64,000 nt of DNA from Variovorax paradoxus (GTDB lineage: Bacteria > Pseudomonadota > Gammaproteobacteria > Burkholderiales > Burkholderiaceae_C). Location of the stretch: contig NZ_CP045644.1 in the NCBI RefSeq assembly GCF_009498455.1, forward strand, positions 2,545,001 through 2,609,000. Reading direction: 5' to 3'. The notes beneath the pieces were generated by a model. It was not told the origin of the DNA. It saw nothing but the letters and a program-made list of their open reading frames with translations, and made no database searches. The translations under genes and the position numbers were made by a program. This document shows positions 55,514 through 63,797 of the stretch, one piece after another (the stretch's first letter is position 1; every line of letters starts with the position of its first letter).

Positions 55514-56266
55514 GTGTCGGCACTCCAACTCTCCCTCCCAGGCGGCTATCGGTTCATTCCGGGCGTCCAGCAGTACTCGGCTGGCGTGGCCGCCGAACCT
55601 GGGTTTCGCATCGAGCGCGTGCGGTTCCTGGAGCCTCTGCCCTTGAAGCAGGGCTTTCAGCGCATCAAGGAAATCCTGGAGGAGGCCTCACGTCCGTTGG
55701 CCGCCTTCTGCGCGTGCGAACTGCGGTCCCCGGCGCCGTTCACCGAACAGGGCTTCGTCGAATTCAACAACCTCTACGTGGGAACGTTGAAGGAGTGGGG
55801 GATCTTCATCGGCGACCTGAATCCGGTGGCGCGAAGCAACGTGTGCCCTGCGGTATCGCCGCCATCGGAGCCCTCGTTCCATGCGTTCAGCTACACCGTG
55901 CCCGACGCCGAGGCGGCGGCTTCGTTCGTGGTGGCCGGCAGTGCCGAAGCGCCGGAAGGCAAGGGCCATTACCGCGACCATGCCGTGCGCCTGGGCGACA
56001 CCTCGCCGCCCGCCATCCTGAAGAAGGCGCAGTGGGTGCTCGACGAAATGGAACGCCGCCTGGCATCGCTGGGCTTCACCTGGGCCAGCACCACGGGCTC
56101 GCAGCTGTACACGGTGCACGACATCCACCCCTTCATCGCGGACGAGATCGTCAAGCGCGGTGCGGCGCGGCACGGGCTGACCTGGCACTACAACCGCCCG
56201 CCGGTGGTCGATCTCGAGTACGAGATGGACTGCCGCAGCGTCCAGTTCGAACGCGTCGCGATCTGA
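55514..56266 (+). CDS. uncharacterised protein with RidA-like C-terminal region
   Basis: 250-residue cytoplasmic protein, start GTG with AAGGA six bases upstream. The C-terminal half (AQWVLDEMERRLASLGFTWA, SQLYTVHDIHPFIADEI) has the helix-strand pattern of RidA/YjgF enamine or imine deaminases. The N-terminal half (LPLKQGFQRIKEILEEASRP, FCACELRSPAPFTEQGFVEFN) has no motif I know. Some proteins of this size in Comamonadaceae carry the label 2-amino-5-chloromuconate deaminase (CnbZ); I recall this only loosely and do not assign it. It begins an operon with a TRAP binding protein and a fumarylacetoacetase-like hydrolase, which points to catabolism of an organic acid. Confidence 0.65.
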   Translation: MSALQLSLPGGYRFIPGVQQYSAGVAAEPGFRIERVRFLEPLPLKQGFQRIKEILEEASRPLAAFCACELRSPAPFTEQGFVEFNNLYVGTLKEWGIFIGDLNPVARSNVCPAVSPPSEPSFHAFSYTVPDAEAAASFVVAGSAEAPEGKGHYRDHAVRLGDTSPPAILKKAQWVLDEMERRLASLGFTWASTTGSQLYTVHDIHPFIADEIVKRGAARHGLTWHYNRPPVVDLEYEMDCRSVQFERVAI

Positions 56267-56304
56267 TCGCACGCGGGTCGCCACACCCTCTCACCGAGAC
56301 ACCC

Positions 56305-57336
56305 ATGTCCAAAGCTCTGCCGCATCGCCTGCTCGCCACGTGCATCGTCCTGACCTCGTTCCTGGCGGCAGGCCTTGCCGGTGCGCAGAACATCCAGGAG
56401 CGCACCTTCAAGTTCGCCTTCGTCAACCAGAAGGAGCATCCGCAGGGCATGGGCGCGCAGCGCTTCTCGGAGATCGTCGAGAAGAAGAGCGGCGGCAAGA
56501 TGAAGGTGAAGCTCTTTCCTTCGGGCGTGCTCGGAGGCGATGCCTCGGTCATTGCGTCGCTGCAGGGCGGCACGGTGGAAATGACGATGGCGATCCCCGG
56601 CCTGCTCTCGGGCATGGCCCGGGAGTTCTCGCTGTTCGACCTGCCGTTCCTGTTCAACAACGAGAAGGAAGCCGACTTCGTGCTCGATGGGCCGGTCGGC
56701 CGCAAGCTGCTGGACAAGCTGCCCGAGAAGGGGTTGATCGGCCTCACGTACTTCGAGCACGGCTTTCGCAACGTCACCAACAGCCGGCGCCCGATTGCGC
56801 GCCTGGAAGACCTGCAGGGCCTGAAGCTGCGCGTGATGCAGATCCCCGTGATGATCGATGCGTTCAGCGCGCTGGGTGCCAACCCGTCGCCGCTGCCGCT
56901 GCCCGAGGTCTACACCGCGCTGGAGCAACGGGCCGTCGACGGCCAGGAAAATCCGTACTCGCTGGTGGAAGCCTCGAAGTACTACGAGATCCAGAAGTAC
57001 GGCTCCAACACGCGGCACGCGTTCAACCCCGTCGTGCTGCTGTTCAGCAAGAAGCGCTGGGAGCAGTTGTCGGAAGACGAACGCAAGATCCTGCTCGACG
57101 CGGCCAGAGAGACGCAGCCCTTCCAGCGCACCGCCAACCGCGACGTCAACGCCCGGGCCGCCGAGTTCCTGAAGAGCAAGGGCATGGTGTTGACCGAGTT
57201 CCCCGCCGCCGAGCGCGAGCGCCTGCGCGAGAAGCTCGTGCCGGTCACGGACAAGCACGTCAAGCAGATCGATCCGGCGCTGACGAAAGAGCTGTTCTCC
57301 GAGCTCGGCAAGGCACGCAGCAGTGCCGCCAGATAG
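56305..57336 (+). CDS. TRAP transporter solute-binding protein (DctP family)
   Basis: 343-residue periplasmic receptor with a signal peptide (LLATCIVLTSFLAAGLAGA). DctP blocks are FAFVNQKEHPQGMGAQRFSEIV, MKVKLFPSGVLGGDASVIASLQGG and GLKLRVMQIPVMIDAFSALGANPSPLP. The conserved arginine in LRVMQ usually holds the ligand carboxylate. No DctQ or DctM genes are nearby, so it must use a permease encoded elsewhere. It lies between the RidA-like and hydrolase genes, so its ligand is probably their substrate or a precursor. Confidence 0.88.
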   Translation: MSKALPHRLLATCIVLTSFLAAGLAGAQNIQERTFKFAFVNQKEHPQGMGAQRFSEIVEKKSGGKMKVKLFPSGVLGGDASVIASLQGGTVEMTMAIPGLLSGMAREFSLFDLPFLFNNEKEADFVLDGPVGRKLLDKLPEKGLIGLTYFEHGFRNVTNSRRPIARLEDLQGLKLRVMQIPVMIDAFSALGANPSPLPLPEVYTALEQRAVDGQENPYSLVEASKYYEIQKYGSNTRHAFNPVVLLFSKKRWEQLSEDERKILLDAARETQPFQRTANRDVNARAAEFLKSKGMVLTEFPAAERERLREKLVPVTDKHVKQIDPALTKELFSELGKARSSAAR

Positions 57337-57368
57337 CCAGCCAACAACAAACAACCAAGGAACGACGA

Positions 57369-58238
57369 ATGAAGCTGTTGCGTTACGGGCCTGTCGGCCA
57401 GGAGAAGCCGGCAATGCTCGACGCGGACGGGCGCTTGCGCGACCTCTCCGCGCACGTGAACGACATCGCCCACGAGGTGCTGCTGCCCGCCGGCCTGGCG
57501 CGCATCGCCGCGCTCGACCCGCAGAGTCTTCCGCGGGTAGAAGGCACTCCGCGCATCGGCGCCTGCGTGGCCGGCTCGGGGAAGTTCATCTGCATCGGCC
57601 TGAACTACTCGGACCACGCGGCCGAGACGGGCGCCACGGTACCGCCCGAGCCCATCGTCTTCCTGAAGGCGACCTCGGCGATCGGCGGACCGAACGACGC
57701 GCTTGAAATTCCGCGCGGCTCCAGCAAGACCGATTGGGAGGTGGAGCTGGGCGTGGTGATCGGAAAGACCGCGAAGTACGTCAGCGAAGCGGACGCGATG
57801 GGCCACGTCGCGGGCTATTGCCTGATCAACGACGTGTCGGAGCGCGCGTTTCAAACCGAGCGCCAGGGCCAGTGGACCAAGGGCAAGTCGGCCGACACCT
57901 TCGGGCCGATCGGGCCCTGGCTCGTGACGCCCGATGAAGTGCCCGACCCGCAGCAGCTGGACATGTGGCTGGAGGTCAACGGCGTGCGCCGCCAGAGCGG
58001 CTCCACGGCCACCATGGTCTACGGCGTGCGTTACCTGATTGCTTACCTCTCGCAGTTCATGAGCTTGCGCCCGGGGGACATCATTTCCACGGGAACCCCA
58101 CCCGGTGTGGGCATGGGATTCAAGCCGCCGGTCTACCTGAAGGGCGGCGATGTCGTCACGTTGGGCATCGAAGGGTTGGGCACGCAGCGGCAGGTTGCTG
58201 TGCAGTTCGATGAGGGCGGAGACCGCAGCGGGCTGTGA
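57369..58238 (+). CDS. fumarylacetoacetate hydrolase family protein
   Basis: 289-residue hydrolase or isomerase of the FAH/HpcE fold. Metal-binding and fold motifs are FICIGLNYSDHAAETGA (about 74-90), the Asp/Glu set in KTDWEVELGVVIG (about 120-132), SADTFGPIGPWLV and ISTGTPPGVGMGFKPP. Relatives split C-C bonds in acylpyruvates or decarboxylate 2-oxohept-3-enedioate in aromatic breakdown. It is the last gene of the RidA-like / TRAP receptor / hydrolase set, convergent with the RadC-like gene. Confidence 0.88.
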   Translation: MKLLRYGPVGQEKPAMLDADGRLRDLSAHVNDIAHEVLLPAGLARIAALDPQSLPRVEGTPRIGACVAGSGKFICIGLNYSDHAAETGATVPPEPIVFLKATSAIGGPNDALEIPRGSSKTDWEVELGVVIGKTAKYVSEADAMGHVAGYCLINDVSERAFQTERQGQWTKGKSADTFGPIGPWLVTPDEVPDPQQLDMWLEVNGVRRQSGSTATMVYGVRYLIAYLSQFMSLRPGDIISTGTPPGVGMGFKPPVYLKGGDVVTLGIEGLGTQRQVAVQFDEGGDRSGL

Positions 58239-58271
58239 TTCTGCGCAGGTGAGTGCAAGTCGGCCCGGGGC

Positions 58272-58712
58272 TTAGCGGAATCTCTTCTCTTCCCGAAAAC
58301 TGCAGTACTCGTCGTCTCCGATGATGATGAAGTCCTGCAGCGGCATCCCGTGGATCACGCCCAGTTCGTGCAGCCGCATCGCGATGCTGATGTCCGCGTC
58401 CGAGGGCTGGCAATGGCCGGAGGGATGGTTGTGAACGACGATCAATGAACTGGCGCGCGCAAGCATCGCGTTGCGGTACAGCTCGACCGGTTCCATAAGC
58501 GTGGCCTTGGCCGAGCCGATGGAGGCGACCTCGTACGAGAGGATTTCAAGTTGCGGGTTGAGGTGCAGCACCACGACCTTTTCCTTGGCCTCGTTCTGCA
58601 TGTCCTTGAACAGCGCATACACCTGCTCGGGGCTGTCCACTGGCCTGCTCAGCAAGTCGTCGTCCACCCGCTTGTGGGTGAAGGTCACCTTGAGCTCTTT
58701 CAGATAGGCCAT
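58272..58712 (-). CDS. RadC-like JAB domain protein, short form
   Basis: 146-residue protein consisting of the RadC MPN/JAB domain only. The metal motif HNHPSGHCQPSDAD is intact, and the family blocks LHLNPQLEILSYEVASIGSA and HGMPLQDFIIIGDDEYCSF are present. The N-terminal helix-hairpin-helix part of full RadC (about 225 residues) is missing. Short forms of this kind are common on mobile elements, but no integrase or repeat ends are seen nearby. Its biochemical role is unproven; a DNA repair role is not supported by the domain alone. Confidence 0.82.
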   Translation of the reverse strand: MAYLKELKVTFTHKRVDDDLLSRPVDSPEQVYALFKDMQNEAKEKVVVLHLNPQLEILSYEVASIGSAKATLMEPVELYRNAMLARASSLIVVHNHPSGHCQPSDADISIAMRLHELGVIHGMPLQDFIIIGDDEYCSFREEKRFR

Positions 58713-58821
58713 CCTGCGTTCCTTCGTCGCGCGCTGTCCGCGTGTTCATGGTCTGCGCGATTGTGAGGCACCGCGCCGAGGGCCTCGATGAACGAAGTGG
58801 ACCGCGTGTGAGGTGAAAGGC

Positions 58822-59091
58822 TCAGGCCTGCACCGCAGCCGACAGCTGCCGCAGCATCACTGACTGCCGCGCCTCTTCGGCGTCGCGCAGGCTCTTCGCG
58901 GCGCGCGCCGCGGCGTAGCTGACGTACAGGGTCTCGACGGCCCGTGCCCACTCGTGCGCCTTCTGCGACACGCCTTCCGCCTTGACCGGCGAGCCGGTCG
59001 CCATCGGCGTCGACAGGTCGTCGACCGGATGGGCCGGCACCTCGACGCCGGCCTTCCCGAGGATCACGGCTTTCTGAAGGATGGTGAGCAT
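58822..59091 (-). CDS. small hypothetical protein
   Basis: 89-residue protein with no membrane segment or signal. The N-terminus (MLTILQKAVILGKAGVEVPA) is hydrophobic and the C-terminal half is Ala/Arg/Glu-rich and likely helical (YAAARAAKSLRDAEEARQSV). A good ribosome binding site (AGAGG, 7 bases upstream) supports that it is real. I recognise no family. It lies 109 bases before the RadC-like gene on the same strand and could be cotranscribed. Confidence 0.5.
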   Translation of the reverse strand: MLTILQKAVILGKAGVEVPAHPVDDLSTPMATGSPVKAEGVSQKAHEWARAVETLYVSYAAARAAKSLRDAEEARQSVMLRQLSAAVQA

Positions 59092-59398
59092 GGACGGACC
59101 TCTCTTTTTTCTTGTTCCAGAGTAACTGCGCCCTTCGCGGGTCGCTATTCGCCAGATGACGTATCCGCATCTGAATTCAAGTTGAACTTTCAGCTACATG
59201 GGGTTTGCCCGAGGCAGCCGAAAGCAGGACCTGCGCGAAACGCCATCGGCCTTGCGCAATGTCCCTTCGTTTGTTCTGGATGCAAATAATATTTGTTTGC
59301 ATTCTCAATAGAATTGATGCCGATCAGTTGGTACGCAACAACAACAACGCATCCGAGAGCGGCCCTGTTTTTCCTGCCGTTTTCCGTGGAGTTTTTGC
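59092..59398 (+). other. 307-bp gap upstream of the TonB-dependent receptor
   Basis: No gene is seen. It is more AT-rich than its surroundings toward its right end. That part holds the Fur-like sequence at 59287-59311 and the GGAG ribosome binding site of the receptor gene. Confidence 0.5.
59287..59311 (+). promoter_or_regulatory. possible Fur box of the TonB-dependent receptor
   Basis: An AT-rich run with AATATTTGTTTGCATTCTCA matches about 10 of 19 positions of the Fur consensus, including the right arm CATTCTC. It lies about 90 bases before the ATG at 59399, where a Fur site of an iron-uptake gene is expected. The match is modest. Confidence 0.35.
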
Positions 59399-61612
59399 AT
59401 GTTGTTCTCGCGTTGCGGCTTTCGGCCGCGTCCGTCCTTGCTGGCGCTGGCCGCCGCATCTCTTTTTTCCCCCGCCCTGTTCGCGCAGACGCCCGCTGAC
59501 CAGCAACTGCGCGAGGTCGTCGTCAGCGCGACCGGCTTCGAGCAGGAGCTGAAGGACGCGCCCGCGTCCATTTCGGTGATCACGCGCCAGGAGCTGGAAA
59601 CGCGCCAGTTCCGCGACCTGGCCGAGGCGCTGCAGAACGTCGAAGGCATCGACGTGGGCGGCTCCACCGGCAAGACCGGGGGCCTGGACATCTCGATCCG
59701 CGGCATGCCCAGCGACTACACGCTGATCCTCATCGACGGCCGCCGCCAGAACGTGGCCGGCGACGTGACGCCCAACGGCTTCGGCGCCGCGCACACCAGC
59801 TTCATGCCGCCGCTGGCGGCCATCGAGCGCATCGAGGTCATCCGCGGCCCGATGTCGACGCTGTACGGCTCCGACGCCATGGGCGGCGTGGTCAACATCA
59901 TCACGCGCAAGGTGGCGCGCGAATGGGGCGGCCAGGTCACGATGGAAACCGGCATTCCGCAGGACAGCGAGTGGGGTTCGCAGACACGCTCCAGCGTCTA
60001 CCTGAGCGGCCCCGTGGCCACCGACCTGCTGGGCCTGACCCTGCGCGGCAACATCTACCGCCGCGAAGCCGCCGACTGGGTGCTGGCACCCGGCCAGGCG
60101 CAGCCCGCGACGGCCCGCAACCCCGCGCCCGCCGAGAGCCGCCAGCACAGCGTGGGCGGCCGTTTGATGCTCACGCCCAACCGCCAGCACGACATCTGGC
60201 TCGACGTGGAATCGGGCCGCAGCTGGTACGACAACGAAGACGGCCGCCTGGGCACGCGCGACGCGGCCGCGCCCAACCGCACCGGCAACAACCCGCCGGG
60301 CTATCAGGATGCGCTGCGCTTCAACCGCGACCAGGTCGCCATCGGCCACACGGGGCGCCTGGGCTTCGGCACGGTCGAAAGCAGCCTGATGCACACCACC
60401 ACCGAAACCGTCGGCCGCACGATTCCCGGCGGTGCCATTCCGCGCAATGCCGCGGCCCGCCGCACCGTGTACTGGCTGAGCGAAGCCGACCGTGGCCGCG
60501 AACGCGAACTCAAGACCACCAACCTCGTGCTCGACAGCAAGCTCGTCGCGCCGGTGGGCGATGCGCACGTGCTGACCGTCGGCGGCCAGTGGTGGGACGC
60601 CAAGCTGGTCGACGGCCTGTTGCCCACCTCGCAGAGCCAGACCATGTGGGCCCTGTTCGCCGAAGACGAATGGCGCCTCGCGCCCGGCCTCACCGCCACG
60701 TTGGGCGGTCGCTACGACCACCACAGCGCCTTCGGCGGCCACGTGAGCCCGCGCGGCTACCTGGTCTGGGACGCCACGCCGCAGTGGACCTTCAAGGGCG
60801 GCGTCAGCAAGGGCTTCCGCGCGCCGCGCCTGAACCAGCTGATCGACGGCATCAGCGGCGTCAGCGGCCAGGGCGCCACGCTCAACATCGGCAACCCGAA
60901 CCTCAAGCCCGAGACCAGCACCAGCACCGAGCTGGCGGCGCTGTTCAACAACCAGAAGGGACTGACCGCCTCGGCGACCCTGTTCCACAACAAGGTGAAG
61001 GACAAGATCGCCAGCGGCGGCGACTGCAGCGTGGCGCGCATCTCCAGCTGCGTGGTCGACCCGACCGCCAACTACGTGGTCAACGTCGACCAGGCCAAGA
61101 CCTGGGGCATGGAACTGAGCAGCCGCGTGCAACTGACCAAGGCCTGGGGCCTGAAGGCGGGCTACACCTGGACCGACAGCGAAGTGATCGAAGGCGGCGT
61201 GAAGAACGGCAAGCTGGCCGACACCGCGCGCCACCTGCTGCATGCGCAGGTCGACTGGAACCCCGACGCCAAGTGGCGCTTCTGGCTGCGCGGCGAATAC
61301 CGCGGCAAGAGCCCGCGCTTCACCGGCGACCCGGCGCGCCTGACGGGCAACAACCTGGCGATCTACCGCGCGGTGGGTGACATCAAGGCGTACCACCTGT
61401 TCCACCTCGGCGGCTCTTATCAGGTGTCGAAGAACGTGCGCCTGAACGCCAATGTGAACAACCTGTTCAACAAGGACTTCCGCAAGTTCCAGCAGGTCAA
61501 TCTGAGCGGCACCTCGGCCTGGGTCAACGAGTACTTCCAGGGCGGCGCGTCGGTGGCGGGCACCACGCCCGCGGGACGCACGATCTGGCTGTCGGCGAAC
61601 GTGACGTTCTGA
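59399..61612 (+). CDS. TonB-dependent outer-membrane receptor (ferric siderophore type)
   Basis: 737-residue receptor with a signal peptide (LLALAAASLFSPALFA-Q). The TonB box region LREVVVSATG (about 38-47) is followed by the plug (about 50-165; ISIRGMPSDYTLILIDGRRQ, IERIEVIRGPMSTLYGSDAM, GGVVNIITRK). A 22-strand-type barrel ends LSANVTF with the terminal Phe. The pattern is that of FepA/CirA-like siderophore receptors. It stands alone; the next gene downstream is on the other strand. Iron control is suggested by the Fur-like sequence upstream. The ligand is unknown. Confidence 0.92.
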   Translation: MLFSRCGFRPRPSLLALAAASLFSPALFAQTPADQQLREVVVSATGFEQELKDAPASISVITRQELETRQFRDLAEALQNVEGIDVGGSTGKTGGLDISIRGMPSDYTLILIDGRRQNVAGDVTPNGFGAAHTSFMPPLAAIERIEVIRGPMSTLYGSDAMGGVVNIITRKVAREWGGQVTMETGIPQDSEWGSQTRSSVYLSGPVATDLLGLTLRGNIYRREAADWVLAPGQAQPATARNPAPAESRQHSVGGRLMLTPNRQHDIWLDVESGRSWYDNEDGRLGTRDAAAPNRTGNNPPGYQDALRFNRDQVAIGHTGRLGFGTVESSLMHTTTETVGRTIPGGAIPRNAAARRTVYWLSEADRGRERELKTTNLVLDSKLVAPVGDAHVLTVGGQWWDAKLVDGLLPTSQSQTMWALFAEDEWRLAPGLTATLGGRYDHHSAFGGHVSPRGYLVWDATPQWTFKGGVSKGFRAPRLNQLIDGISGVSGQGATLNIGNPNLKPETSTSTELAALFNNQKGLTASATLFHNKVKDKIASGGDCSVARISSCVVDPTANYVVNVDQAKTWGMELSSRVQLTKAWGLKAGYTWTDSEVIEGGVKNGKLADTARHLLHAQVDWNPDAKWRFWLRGEYRGKSPRFTGDPARLTGNNLAIYRAVGDIKAYHLFHLGGSYQVSKNVRLNANVNNLFNKDFRKFQQVNLSGTSAWVNEYFQGGASVAGTTPAGRTIWLSANVTF

Positions 61613-61635
61613 GGTTGATGGCGGGCGCGCGGGCC

Positions 61636-62586
61636 TCAGGGGGCCGTGCGGGCCTGCCACACCAGCGTCGCCGCGCTCAGGTCTTCGAGCGCGCTGCCCA
61701 CGGCCTTGAACACCGTGCGCTCGGCATCGCCGGTGCGCCCGGGCCGCGCGCCGCGGCACAGGTCGGCGAGCGTGCCTTGCACTGCGTCGGCGCGCAACGT
61801 GCCGGCCGCGATCGCGTCGAGCAGGTCGCCGGCCTTCTGCAAGGCTTCGGGCGTGTCGATGAAGGTGCGCGTGCCATCGAAACATTGCACGTCGGCTTCG
61901 CGCATCGCGGGCGTGAAGCTGCCGATCAGGTCGAGGTGCGCGCCCGGCGCGAGCCATTCGCCACGCACCAGCGGCGTGGTCGCCAGCGTCGCGCAGCTCA
62001 CGATGTCGGCCTGGCGCACGGCCGCTTCGAGGTCGGCGTCGACTGCTTGTGCATTCCAGCCTTCGGCACGCCATTGCTCGGCGAGCGCCTCGGCGCCTTC
62101 GGGCCGGTGGTTCCACACCCACACCTCGTCGATGGGGCGCACGCTCGCGTGCGCGGCGGGCAGCATGCGCGCGATGCGGCCGGTGCCCAGCACCAGCAGC
62201 TTGCGCGCATCGGCGCGGGCCAGGAACGAAGCGCCGAGCGCCGACGCGGCGGCCGTGCGCCGCGCGGTAATCTCGTTGCCATCCATCATCGCCAGCGGCA
62301 CGCCGGTGCGCGCGTCGTACAGCACGTAGGTCGCGTGCAGCCCGGGCAGGCCGCGCGCGCCGTTGCCCGGAAAGATGTTGATCGTCTTGATGCCCAGAAA
62401 GCCCGCATCGCTCCACGCCGGCATGATCAGCACCGTGCCGCGCGTGGCCGCGTCGCCGCCGGTCTCGATGCTGTGCACATGGCGCGGCGGCACCTGCGCC
62501 TCGGCCGCGAACGCGGCGCGCAGCGCGGGCACGAGCCGCTCGAAGCGGAGGGGTGCGCCGGTGGCGGCTTCGTCGAAATGTTTCAT
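61636..62586 (-). CDS. ornithine cyclodeaminase / mu-crystallin family protein
   Basis: 316-residue NAD(P)-dependent enzyme. Family blocks are GFLGIKTINIFPGNGARGLPGLHATYVLYD (about 63-92), TARRTAAASALGASFLAR and the cofactor loop LLVLGTGRIARMLPAAH near residue 135, followed by IDLIGSFTP-like HLDLIGSFTPAMREAD. Members are ornithine cyclodeaminase, Delta1-pyrroline-2-carboxylate reductase or alanine dehydrogenase; they cannot be told apart here. The ATG at 62586 begins the conserved part. The gene lies 79 bases after the exonuclease gene. Confidence 0.85.
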   Translation of the reverse strand: MKHFDEAATGAPLRFERLVPALRAAFAAEAQVPPRHVHSIETGGDAATRGTVLIMPAWSDAGFLGIKTINIFPGNGARGLPGLHATYVLYDARTGVPLAMMDGNEITARRTAAASALGASFLARADARKLLVLGTGRIARMLPAAHASVRPIDEVWVWNHRPEGAEALAEQWRAEGWNAQAVDADLEAAVRQADIVSCATLATTPLVRGEWLAPGAHLDLIGSFTPAMREADVQCFDGTRTFIDTPEALQKAGDLLDAIAAGTLRADAVQGTLADLCRGARPGRTGDAERTVFKAVGSALEDLSAATLVWQARTAP

Positions 62587-62665
62587 GGGCGAGAAGGCAG
62601 CGCCGGGGCGCTGTCGAAGAAGGTGGTGAGGGCTTGCCGGTAGCGCGTGGATGTTGCGGTGCCAG

Positions 62666-63238
62666 TCATGCCTGCGGTCCGCCGGCCCGCCGGCTTTCGG
62701 CAAGCATGTTGCAGAAGAGCGCGCCTTGCTCGATGGCGTCGTCCAGCGCCACGTGCGTGTGCGGCAACCCGGCGTCGAACCAGCGGCGCGGCATCGCGCG
62801 CTTGGTGCTGTCGCGGTAGCCGGTCTTCAGCAGCGCCATCGCGAAGCTCTTCATGTCGAGCGCCGAATGGCTGAACGGGCTCTCGCCCGCAAAGCGCATC
62901 AGGTACCAGTAGACGAACAGGAAGTCGAAGCCCGCCGGGTACGCCACGAACACCGGTCGCGCCTTCAGGCCCTTGAGCCACGCGACGTAGTTCTTCATGG
63001 CATGCGTCGGGTCCTGCAGGTCGGTGCGGCACGCGGCCCAGGCCTCGGGCTGGGTCTGCCACCAGGCAGTAGTCTTCGGGTCGGCCTCGGCGCCGGGCAG
63101 CGTGTGCAGGTTGGCGCTGAAGGTGGACACCAGTTGCTTGTCGGCCGTGTAGGCGGCCGAGCCGAAGCTGAGCATCGAGTGCGGGCCGGGGATGGGGCCG
63201 TCGGTTTCGACGTCGGTGCTGATGTAGATCTCGGTCAT
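62666..63238 (-). CDS. DEDD-family 3'-5' exonuclease
   Basis: 190-residue nuclease of the DnaQ/RNase T-like fold. Exo I is [10 protein letters not shown] (Asp9, Glu11), Exo II is around [10 protein letters not shown] and Exo III is [14 protein letters not shown], giving the DEDDh set with the His five residues before the last Asp. It would remove nucleotides from a 3' end of RNA or DNA. The ATG overlaps the stop of the 2H phosphoesterase gene (ATGA), so the two are coupled. The nearby RtcR end suggests a link to RNA processing. Confidence 0.82.
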   Translation of the reverse strand: MTEIYISTDVETDGPIPGPHSMLSFGSAAYTADKQLVSTFSANLHTLPGAEADPKTTAWWQTQPEAWAACRTDLQDPTHAMKNYVAWLKGLKARPVFVAYPAGFDFLFVYWYLMRFAGESPFSHSALDMKSFAMALLKTGYRDSTKRAMPRRWFDAGLPHTHVALDDAIEQGALFCNMLAESRRAGGPQA

Positions 63239-63774
63239 GGGCGAAGGATCGTCGCGGGGTCCGCGAGCGGGAAGACGTGCATGTCCACCCACTGCCCCGA
63301 CGCGTTCTCGATGAGCGCGATCTCTGTGCAGCGCGCCTGCACTGGCCCCGACGCAAGCAGCCGCGCCTGCAGCTCAACGGCCGTCTCCTGCGCATGCAGC
63401 GCGTTGCCATGCGCCACCGACAGATGCGGAACGATGTCGTCATGCAGGCCGTCGTACGGGGGGAACTCGGGAAACTCCTTCACCAGCGCACGCGTCATCT
63501 CGATGAACGGCGCGGCGGGCTCCGGTGCCAGGTAGGCGGTCTCGGGAAAGCGTCCGACCTTGCCGAGCACAAAGGTGAACGACGCCGTGCGTTGCAGCAC
63601 GCGCCGCGCGCGGGCGAGCACCTCGTCGGTGATCAGCGCGGGGTCCATGAAGGGCACGAGCAGCGTGATGTGGGCGGGCACGCCGAGCGCCACGGTGGGG
63701 TCGAAACGGCGGCGAAGGTCAGCGGCGATGGGTTCGGCCGCGGGGACCTTCACAACGAATGCGGAGATGGGCAT
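63235..63774 (-). CDS. 2H phosphoesterase (2'-5' RNA ligase-like)
   Basis: 179-residue protein of the LigT/2H superfamily. The two HxT/S catalytic motifs are HITLLVPF (about residue 36) and HLSVAHG (about residue 118). Members hydrolyse or form 2',3'-cyclic or 2'-5' phosphodiester bonds in RNA. It lies 23 bases downstream of the rtcR stop and overlaps the exonuclease gene, so the three are likely one operon. The reaction itself is not settled by sequence. Confidence 0.85.
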   Translation of the reverse strand: MPISAFVVKVPAAEPIAADLRRRFDPTVALGVPAHITLLVPFMDPALITDEVLARARRVLQRTASFTFVLGKVGRFPETAYLAPEPAAPFIEMTRALVKEFPEFPPYDGLHDDIVPHLSVAHGNALHAQETAVELQARLLASGPVQARCTEIALIENASGQWVDMHVFPLADPATILRP

Positions 63775-63797
63775 CGGGCGGAGGATAGCCCACGCCC

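Noticed and set aside
55514..56266. Naming the RidA-like protein CnbZ (2-amino-5-chloromuconate deaminase)
   Set aside because: The label is only a loose recollection for similar proteins, and the biochemically known enzyme may belong to the amidase family; no motif here proves it.
58272..59091. Mobile element around the short RadC gene
   Set aside because: Short RadC proteins often travel on integrative elements, but no integrase, transposase, tRNA or terminal repeats were seen on either side.
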